NCBI GenBank assembly: GCA_035353055.1
Contig: DAOPYW010000008.1
Coordinates: forward strand, 1 to 47,881
DNA length: 47,881 nucleotides
Reading direction: 5' to 3'
DNA from: JAAYDH01 sp035353055
GTDB taxonomy: Bacteria; Bacillota_I; Bacilli_A; RFN20; CAG-826
The notes below the pieces were generated by a model, which was not told the DNA's origin, did no database searches, and worked only from the letters and a program-made list of their open reading frames with translations. Position numbers and translations under genes: made by a program. Of this stretch, positions 41,185 through 47,101 are shown in pieces (the first letter of the stretch is position 1; every line of letters starts with the position of its first letter).

Positions 41185-42706
41185 TTGCGCTACCTTCTTT
41201 CTCGATATTTTTGCTTGTATCGTATTCGATATCTTCATAAGCGACGATTTGCTTTCTCGACTTGCGATCATAGATGATCCCGATTATCTGCACGATAATG
41301 CGCGGCATGACGCTGATGAAAGCAATAATTCCTAAGCCTGATGTCAGAACATTGTCGTAAGCTTGCGGGTCTTGTACTCCTAGAGCAGTGCTAGCTCCTA
41401 ACATCATCGGCGTTAAGAATGCGCTTGTCACCGCGCCAGCGCTGACCGTTCCGCCATCGAATGCCAACCCAACGAATAATGTGGGGGTGAAAAAAATGAG
41501 AGCGATTGCCAGCGCATATAGAGGGACGATGAACCAGAGAATAGAGATATTAGTGATGACTTTTACGACCCCTAAAAATGATGCTAAACCAACGGATCCG
41601 GCGAGAGCAAATTTGATTAAATTCTTTGAGATTGTGCCGTTGGTCAAGTCTTCGACTTGCTCAGAAAACACGACCACGGATGGCTCGCTTAAAGTAATAG
41701 CAAAGCCTAAAACAAAAGCGATGGGCAATAGCCACATTTTCGATTCTGTTGTCTCCATGAAACTGCTGCCGATGTGGCTACCCGCAAAAGCGAGGCCATA
41801 ATCAGTGGCAAAGATGAAAATATATAACCCGATGAATACCACTAAAGAGGCAATGGCCATCTGGCCGATTTTCTTCTTTGGCAGTTTAATGGTGAACGCT
41901 TGATAGATGAAGAATCCTATAACGATTGGAAAAACCGCGAGAGCCACTGGCCCTAAGTTCTTTAATAAGGAACCTGCTAGAGTGACATTTCCGGGATCGT
42001 AAGCGATTGTAGGAACATTGCCGACAATTAAGCCATAGACATAAACGGTAATAATTGGGCCAATTGCGGCAATTCCGACGATACCAAAGCTATCTTCTGT
42101 GCGGTGCTTGCCGACGGTATGTGAGAAGCCAGCACCTAACGCGAGAACAAAGGGAACGCTAATCGCTCCGGTGGCGGCGCCGCTAGCATCAAATCCCAAA
42201 GCTTGAAAGTTCTCAGGGACAAAAAATACGATGACAATGAGAGCTAGATAAAACCAAAAGAATATCTTCTTCATGCTGATGTTTTTCACTAGTCTATAGA
42301 CTGCTAGAGCAGCCATCACTCCTAATCCAAAGCTCACGACGAAGATGAATAATGCACTATTGATAGATGCGCTCGTGACTTGAGTTACCTGAGCAGCTAA
42401 GACCGCGATGCCTGGCTCAGCGATAGTGGCGAGCAAGCTAAAGAGAAAAGCGAACATTAAGACAAAGGCGATTTTATTGAACTTGGCCAATGAGTTTCCG
42501 ACGAATTTACCGATTGGCAGTAAGCTGAAATCCAAGCCGACTAAAAAGATAGCCTGACCGATGACCATGCCAGTATATCCTATGACAAGCTGGCAAATTT
42601 GCACTGGGTTAGTAACCGGATAAAGAAATACAGCTACCAAAACAATCACTGCTAAAAGGGGTAAACTTGAAACAAATACATCTTTGAGAGTGCGCAAGAA
42701 TTTCAA
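41174..42706 (-). CDS. DUF1538-family integral membrane protein with internal tandem repeat
   Basis: A 510-residue polytopic protein (about 12-14 helices) of the DUF1538 type, thought to be a transporter-like family of unknown substrate. The two halves repeat with an offset of about 244 residues: ATIAEPGIAVLAAQV (94-108) against ITLSEPSVVVFSEQV (337-351), and GFDASGAATGAISVPF (171-186) against AFDGGTVSAGAVTSAF (415-430). A charged C-terminal tail follows. It starts with TTG, with AGGAG 8 bases upstream, and a TATAAT lies at 42736-42731. It is followed by two PII-like genes, which suggests PII control of transport (inference). Confidence 0.78.
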   Translation of the reverse strand: MKFLRTLKDVFVSSLPLLAVIVLVAVFLYPVTNPVQICQLVIGYTGMVIGQAIFLVGLDFSLLPIGKFVGNSLAKFNKIAFVLMFAFLFSLLATIAEPGIAVLAAQVTQVTSASINSALFIFVVSFGLGVMAALAVYRLVKNISMKKIFFWFYLALIVIVFFVPENFQALGFDASGAATGAISVPFVLALGAGFSHTVGKHRTEDSFGIVGIAAIGPIITVYVYGLIVGNVPTIAYDPGNVTLAGSLLKNLGPVALAVFPIVIGFFIYQAFTIKLPKKKIGQMAIASLVVFIGLYIFIFATDYGLAFAGSHIGSSFMETTESKMWLLPIAFVLGFAITLSEPSVVVFSEQVEDLTNGTISKNLIKFALAGSVGLASFLGVVKVITNISILWFIVPLYALAIALIFFTPTLFVGLAFDGGTVSAGAVTSAFLTPMMLGASTALGVQDPQAYDNVLTSGLGIIAFISVMPRIIVQIIGIIYDRKSRKQIVAYEDIEYDTSKNIEKEGSANGK

Positions 42707-42843
42707 AGGTCAGACTCCTTTCGGCTTTATATTATAAAATATAACACGAAAAATGCGTGTTCCTCCATCCTTTTTCTTTAATTTTCCGCTTTCTTGATGT
42801 TGCTTTTGAATGGAATGTGTCGATTATATTCAACTATTGTTTT

Positions 42844-42872
42844 TTGTTCTTTTGTAATATGCATAGTATAAT
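42844..42872 (+). promoter_or_regulatory. Promoter of the gene at 42880, predicted leaderless
   Basis: TTGTTC at 42844-42849, a 17-base spacer and perfect TATAAT at 42867-42872. The predicted start (42879/42880) is the ATG itself. The clearest example of this layout in the window. Confidence 0.72.
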
Positions 42873-42879
42873 TGCGAAT

Positions 42880-43425
42880 ATGGGATTAATTAAGAAGATA
42901 TCGCTATTTATCATGCTAGGTCTTGCGGCGAATTTTATTGCGTTCTTTCCCATCTACTATTTCACTGGAGAACCTTCGGTGTTTTTCATTTTCTTCTTAG
43001 AAGCGATATTGTCCGTTTTGATTATCGCTAATTTCATCTTCTTTTTCATCAAGCCTAAAACAAGGGTCCTAAAGATATTAAGTGCATCATTTCTTGCATT
43101 CGCTTTCTTCGGCTCATTAGCAAGCGCAGGGACTTCCAAACTCATCTTTGACGATTACACTCATTTCACTGTGAAAAAATGGAATGCTTATGATGAGAAG
43201 TATAGATTCTATCTCGCGGAAAGCTTCACCGAAAAAATCGATTTAAACAATGATAAAGTTGCCGATATTAAAGCCCAACTGGGGGAACCTTCGATGGAGA
43301 TAAGCGATAAAATCTACTATGATTTGGGATATCCTGTGAGGCAGTTCAATATCGATCCCTTTTTCTTAATCATTACTTTTGACACTAATCAAACGATAAC
43401 CAGCTATTCGATAATGGAATCCTAA
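42880..43425 (+). CDS. Small membrane-anchored protein, unknown function
   Basis: A 181-residue protein that I do not recognise. Three hydrophobic segments cover about residues 8-28, 38-57 and 65-84. A C-terminal extracytoplasmic domain follows, with DLNNDKVADIKAQLGEPSME and a final IITFDTNQTITSYSIMES strand, loosely like small beta-rich (BamE-like) folds. An upstream in-frame ATG at 42757 would add 41 residues but lies before the promoter, so 42880 is used. No Shine-Dalgarno. Confidence 0.7.
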   Translation: MGLIKKISLFIMLGLAANFIAFFPIYYFTGEPSVFFIFFLEAILSVLIIANFIFFFIKPKTRVLKILSASFLAFAFFGSLASAGTSKLIFDDYTHFTVKKWNAYDEKYRFYLAESFTEKIDLNNDKVADIKAQLGEPSMEISDKIYYDLGYPVRQFNIDPFFLIITFDTNQTITSYSIMES

Positions 43426-43476
43426 ACATACGCCTCACCTTTTATGAGCGTTATCAGCATCGATAATAATTCCTTT

Positions 43477-43485
43477 TGCTATACT
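43477..43485 (+). promoter_or_regulatory. Promoter of the GPx-family gene
   Basis: Extended -10 TGCTATACT at 43477-43485. The predicted start near 43492 leaves a 16-base leader that contains GAAGG. Confidence 0.55.
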
Positions 43486-43507
43486 AAAATGAAAGAAGGT
43501 ATTAGAT

Positions 43508-43981
43508 ATGCTTTACGATTACATTATGAAAGATTATAAGGGAGACGATGTCTCTCTCGCGAATTATAAAGGCCAAGTACTTCTGATAGTGAATACAGCC
43601 ACCAAATGCGGATTCACTCCTCAATATGAAGACTTGATGACTCTTTATAGCAAGTATCACGATCAAGGATTCGAAATTCTCGATTTCCCCTGCAACCAAT
43701 TCTTGAATCAAGCTCCGGGAACCTCGGAAGAGATTCACCAAGCTTGCATTCTCTCCTGGAGAATTAAATTCCCTCAATTTGCCAAGATTGATGTCAATGG
43801 CAAGTCCGAGCATCCCCTCTATCGTTATCTAAAAGATAACTCTCCTGTCGCACCAGGCAAGCGCATCAAATGGAACTTCACCAAATTCCTGGTTGATCGA
43901 GAAGGCAATATCGTCAACCGATATGAGCCAAATGTCAACCCGATGGCGTTCGAAGCCGACATCGCTAAGTTATTAAAGTAA
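43508..43981 (+). CDS. Glutathione peroxidase family (thiol peroxidase) protein
   Basis: A 157-residue GPx-family thioredoxin-fold protein. The peroxidatic residue is Cys34 in NTATKCGFTPQY, not selenocysteine. Gln64 in FPCNQFLNQ and the Trp-Asn of IKWNFTKFLVD complete the usual tetrad. A second Cys near residue 80 could resolve the disulfide, as in thioredoxin-dependent bacterial GPx. It reduces hydroperoxides in the cytoplasm. It is a single gene with promoter, Shine-Dalgarno and a strong bidirectional terminator. Confidence 0.92.
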   Translation: MLYDYIMKDYKGDDVSLANYKGQVLLIVNTATKCGFTPQYEDLMTLYSKYHDQGFEILDFPCNQFLNQAPGTSEEIHQACILSWRIKFPQFAKIDVNGKSEHPLYRYLKDNSPVAPGKRIKWNFTKFLVDREGNIVNRYEPNVNPMAFEADIAKLLK

Positions 43982-43984
43982 AAG

Positions 43985-44019
43985 AAAAGGGCTAGATCGT
44001 TCAATGGTCTAGCCCTTTT
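43985..44019. terminator. Strong bidirectional terminator
   Basis: A 12-base-pair stem AAAAGGGCTAGA/TCTAGCCCTTTT (43985-43996 with 44008-44019) with an 11-base loop. It lies between the convergent GPx gene (plus) and lipoprotein gene (minus). A T-rich tail follows on the minus strand. Confidence 0.88.
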
Positions 44020-44029
44020 GAGGGGGGAT

Positions 44030-44995
44030 TTATTCCACAATGATGAACTCTACCACTTCGCTTTGAGTAACGTCGTCAATAGTGACAACTTTCTCAAAGA
44101 GAATGTGAGTGGTCACATCATCGATAGAATACCGGACATCGAGGAATTCTCTTCCTTCGACAAATAGCTGCTCGATGAAATACACTTTGTCATCTAATCT
44201 TAATTTGATCTCGGCATTTTCATCGGCTCCTTGCTCGACTTTTAAGCAGTAAGAGGTAACGACGGTTTCGCCATCGAATACGGTGTAGCGAATTCTGGAT
44301 TCTACCTCATCATTTTCAATTTCGGTTTCGGTCATAGCTTTGACAAAGAAGCCAGCATCATTAAAGAGTTTAAAATTGACTTTAGTCTCTGTCTCGTCGC
44401 CCTCAACTTCTTCCTTCACGATAGAAGTGAACTGATAGGTCTCTTCTCCGGAGATCAAGATGCCATTGAGGAAGGACATGGTTTTAATTTTGTCGTTATT
44501 GCCATGCTTATCATCTTCTCCTTGCCCGTGGCGGTAGCCACTTTGGTCTCCGATTGCCTCGCACTCTCCATCGCACAAGTCTTCATCGCGGTTAGCGGTC
44601 TGATTGTAGAAGAGAGAATAGGAAGAGGAATTGGCGAAGATATCAGTATAGGTGACTAATAAGCCATATTCATAACCTTCTTGGGTAGAGGCGATTACTT
44701 CGCTGGTCACGCCAGTTTGGTTGGCTAATATCGTGTCGACTTGGCCGAGAATCGCTTTGATGTCAGCGATTTCTTGCTCGGTTAGATCAATCGCTTGGTC
44801 GGACAAAAGCGCTCTTTTAAGAGCGGTAGCTCCTTGCGGAGTATTTAAAAGCGAGAATGTCGATAGCGATTGAGAGGCAATCTCGTTATTAGCGGCGGCG
44901 CTTAGGGGAACTTCTTGAGAGGATGTGCAGCCGGCGAGGGCCATTCCTCCGAGGATTAGTAGGGCAGATGTCAATAGTTTAACTTTCATAGTCAT
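44030..44995 (-). CDS. Lipoprotein of the ECF sigma locus, unknown function
   Basis: A 321-residue lipoprotein; signal MTMKVKLLTSALLILGGMALAGC gives lipidated Cys23. The mature part is acidic and beta-rich. It contains a short segment with a CDGEC motif and several His/Asp residues (GYRHGQGEDDKHGNNDK), which might bind metal. The overall layout (SYSLFYNQT..., GEETYQF..., EVESRIRY..., LDVRYSIDD) resembles the C-terminal part of the preceding gene, suggesting a shared repeat domain. The start could be 44989 instead; AAGG lies upstream. A motif like that before the sigma gene precedes it. Confidence 0.75.
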   Translation of the reverse strand: MTMKVKLLTSALLILGGMALAGCTSSQEVPLSAAANNEIASQSLSTFSLLNTPQGATALKRALLSDQAIDLTEQEIADIKAILGQVDTILANQTGVTSEVIASTQEGYEYGLLVTYTDIFANSSSYSLFYNQTANRDEDLCDGECEAIGDQSGYRHGQGEDDKHGNNDKIKTMSFLNGILISGEETYQFTSIVKEEVEGDETETKVNFKLFNDAGFFVKAMTETEIENDEVESRIRYTVFDGETVVTSYCLKVEQGADENAEIKLRLDDKVYFIEQLFVEGREFLDVRYSIDDVTTHILFEKVVTIDDVTQSEVVEFIIVE

Positions 44996-45016
44996 GTGGC
45001 CTTTCTTTGTTCTACT

Positions 45017-45049
45017 AATAAATACAAACAAAAAAGGCTTTTATTGGAA
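45017..45049 (-). promoter_or_regulatory. Candidate ECF promoter of the lipoprotein gene
   Basis: On the minus strand, TTCCAATAAAA (45049-45039), 13 bases, then GTATTTATT (45025-45017). Both elements also occur upstream of the sigma gene. The left part overlaps the last codons of the preceding gene. Confidence 0.5.
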
Positions 45050-45786
45050 AATTCTTGAATAAGTGAAATTAAATTTGTTTTCGGTGTAAGTGATGGTGTC
45101 TTCCTCGATGGAATAGACGATTACGCCGCTATATTCATCATGCACATATTGCATGCGGGACTTCGCTTCATCAATCTTCCAAACTTTATAAGAATATTGG
45201 CTGTCAGGATTAATGATCTCGACTTCTAGCCTCAATCCTTGTCCTTTTCTTTTGATCTCGACTTCGATGGATTTTGTCTCTTCTCCATCTTGAATATAAG
45301 TAAATTGGTAAGAGAAGCGATTGGGCTTCTTAGCATATTCAATTACTAGGCTCGAGGTCTCGCCAAAATGAAGCGTAAATTGCACCTCTTGCTTCTGGGT
45401 GTTGGAGTTTTGTTCAACTGTCATATCGACCTGATAGGAATGCGATTCGCTATCATGGATTTCACCAGATAGATCATTTTCATCTCCGCTTTGGGCACCG
45501 AGATTGTAGTTATAGTAAAAAGTATAGGAGTTTTCAATCTTCATCATGTATTGATAAGTTCCGAAGTCCATGGTGTAGCTTCCTTCGGTCACCAGATATT
45601 GNNNNNNNNNNNNNNNNNNNNNNNNNNNNNNNNNNNNNNNNNNNNNNNNNNNNNNNNNNNNNNNNNNNNNNNNNNNNNNNNNNNNNNNNNNNNNNNNNNN
45701 NAGGCAGATAAAATCATCTCGGAAGTAGTGGTGATCTTCACTTCTTCAAAAGCTTTCTTGATTTTTGATTGATCATTTAGCTTCAT
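45041..45786 (-). CDS. Probable anti-sigma/membrane partner of the ECF sigma factor, split by an assembly gap
   Basis: The N-terminal 28 residues (MKLNDQSKIKKAFEEVKITT...) are read from 45786, overlapping the sigma gene by 14 bases. The C-terminal 183 or more residues are read up to the stop at 45041. Between them is a 100-N gap whose true length is unknown, so the frame shift across it means nothing. The N terminus looks cytoplasmic and helical; the C-terminal part is beta-rich and extracytoplasmic-looking (YMMKIENSYTFYYNYN, YSYKVWKIDEAKSRMQYV). A membrane segment, if any, is hidden in the gap. The gene order fits an anti-sigma factor, by position only. Confidence 0.6.
45602..45701. other. 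Assembly gap (100 N)
   Basis: Exactly 100 Ns, the usual placeholder for a gap of unknown size. It interrupts the gene at 45041-45786. Confidence 0.99.
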
Positions 45787-46315
45787 AGATGTCTTTCAGC
45801 CCTTTCTGCAATTTCTTGATGGCGTTGTTATAGGCCCATGTAATAGTGCCGAGCGATTTATGGAGGAGATTAGCGATCTCTTGATGGGTGTATTCTTCGA
45901 TAGTCTTGAGATAGAAGATCTGGAATTCTTGCGGCTTGAGGATGTCTCTAATTCTCTTGATTAGCTCCTCTTCTTCGAGAGAGTATTTTTGGTCAGTCCC
46001 AATAGTGGCTTCAATTTCCTCACTGTAGGGGACTTGGCGGGAACTGGTCCTTAAGTAATTGAGAGACAAGTTCTTGGAAATAGTTAATAGATAGGCGAGG
46101 ATCATCTGCGATTGATCAATACCATCTACTGACTTCAAGAAAGCGACATAGGTATCCTGCAATAGATCTTCCGCGGTCTCTTGATGTTTTACATAGCTAT
46201 AAATGTTGAAGAAGATAATTCGCTTAGTCTTTTCATAAAACGGTTCAAAATATGACATCTCACCTCGTTTTATTTGCTCAACTAATCTATTAAGTTCTTC
46301 GTTAGCTATGTTCAT
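45773..46315 (-). CDS. ECF-type RNA polymerase sigma factor
   Basis: A 180-residue sigma-70 family protein with only regions 2 and 4. Region 2 is KTKRIIFFNIYSYVKHQETAEDLLQDTYVAFLKS (about residues 29-62), including the typical AEDLLQDTYV. Region 4 has LKPQEFQIFYLKTIEEYTHQEIANLLHKSLGTITWAYNNAIKKLQ (about 125-170), a helix-turn-helix. It starts a three-gene operon with a probable anti-sigma partner and a lipoprotein. A motif upstream of it recurs before the lipoprotein gene, suggesting autoregulation. The signal sensed is unknown. Confidence 0.92.
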   Translation of the reverse strand: MNIANEELNRLVEQIKRGEMSYFEPFYEKTKRIIFFNIYSYVKHQETAEDLLQDTYVAFLKSVDGIDQSQMILAYLLTISKNLSLNYLRTSSRQVPYSEEIEATIGTDQKYSLEEEELIKRIRDILKPQEFQIFYLKTIEEYTHQEIANLLHKSLGTITWAYNNAIKKLQKGLKDIYEAK

Positions 46316-46316
46316 A

Positions 46317-46350
46317 AATAAATACTAATCAAATTCTCTTTTTATTGGAA
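46317..46350 (-). promoter_or_regulatory. Candidate autoregulated ECF promoter of the sigma gene
   Basis: On the minus strand, TTCCAATAAAA (46350-46340), 14 bases, then GTATTTATT (46325-46317), one base before the ATG at 46315. If GTAT is the -10 core, +1 would lie at about the ATG, again predicting a leaderless mRNA. Confidence 0.5.
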
Positions 46351-46422
46351 TATATTCTAGTAACTATTTGACTGACATTCAAAAATGACGCTCTTTATGC
46401 ACTGCTTGACGGCAAAAATAAG

Positions 46423-46450
46423 TTGAGTTTTTCCTTATTCTTTATATAAT
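46423..46450 (+). promoter_or_regulatory. Promoter of tRNA-Leu(CAA)
   Basis: TTGAGT at 46423-46428, a 16-base spacer and TATAAT at 46445-46450. Predicted start near 46457, 11 bases before the tRNA. Confidence 0.7.
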
Positions 46451-46467
46451 AATCACAGCGTGTTTAC

Positions 46468-46553
46468 GCCCGCGTGGTGAAATTGGTAGACGCAATGGAC
46501 TCAAAATCCATCGGTTTAGAGCCATGCCGGTTCGACTCCGGCCGCGGGCACCA
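46468..46553 (+). tRNA. tRNA-Leu (CAA)
   Basis: An 86-base class II tRNA with encoded CCA. Acceptor GCCCGCG pairs with CGCGGGC. The anticodon stem ATGGA/TCCAT holds the loop CTCAAAA, giving CAA. Long variable arm; T-arm CCGGTTCGACTCCGG. Confidence 0.95.
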
Positions 46554-46564
46554 AAATGATAAAA

Positions 46565-46616
46565 ATACCCCCATTTGTTTAATCAGAAATGGTTAACATT
46601 AAAGAGGGTTTTTTAT
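46565..46616 (+). terminator. Possible terminator after tRNA-Leu(CAA)
   Basis: ACCC pairs with GGGT around an inner CCATTT/AAATGG stem, followed by TTTTT. The outer stem is short and the loop contains a second hairpin, so the call is tentative. The rest of the space to 46836 is AT-rich. It holds a 7-base-pair inverted repeat CATTATT/AATAATG near 46702-46729 around a GGGCCC, and no other gene that I can support. Confidence 0.4.
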
Positions 46617-46836
46617 TGAAAACAAACCAAAAATGTGTTCTCATTTAAAACCAAATATTTTTTACTTTTTAATAATATAAACATTAGCAAAGTTACAAAG
46701 GCATTATTTCGAAACGGGCCCCAATAATGTATCTGATAGAAACAAACAATTAATAAGGCTACATTAAAAGTGTATGGTGATTTAAAGTTTACATAAAATT
46801 ACCAGCGACTATAAAAAGAAACATATAAGTATTACT

Positions 46837-47100
46837 ATGCCAAAAATACCTAATAGAATTGTCAAGAATCGACAATCACCAAAAAACGAAAAAAAATACA
46901 TTGAAGCTTATAAAAGCATTAATCCTTCCGCAAAGAAAAAGGATGGTCGTGATATCTCTGCTGTTACAACCAAAAGCGGAACTCGCGGACATGCATTATT
47001 ACCCAAAGATATTAATCGTAGCAAAGACAGTAGTAACCATATAGGCAAAAGCTTTGTTTCCGATTTTAAATTGAAAAAAGAAATGAAAAACAAAAAGTGA
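46837..47100 (+). CDS. Small basic protein, unknown function
   Basis: An 87-residue, Lys/Arg/Asn/Ser-rich protein without hydrophobic segments, likely disordered and nucleic-acid-binding by charge. No family was recognised. TATAAA (46810-46815) and TATAAG (46824-46829) lie upstream, the latter 7 bases before the ATG; there is no Shine-Dalgarno. Its base composition is more AT-rich than its neighbours. It could be a real accessory gene or a chance ORF. It ends 1 base before the end of the convergent epimerase gene. Confidence 0.4.
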   Translation: MPKIPNRIVKNRQSPKNEKKYIEAYKSINPSAKKKDGRDISAVTTKSGTRGHALLPKDINRSKDSSNHIGKSFVSDFKLKKEMKNKK

Positions 47101-47101
47101 A

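Noticed and set aside
42757..42879. Longer form of the membrane protein at 42880
   Set aside because: The extra codons cover the promoter and precede the predicted transcript start.
43508..43981. Selenoprotein GPx
   Set aside because: The active-site codon is TGC (Cys34), not TGA, and no SECIS-like element is needed.
45491..45772. Plus-strand frame across the N gap
   Set aside because: Most of it is gap or lies opposite the sigma-partner gene; its continuity is an artefact of 100 Ns.
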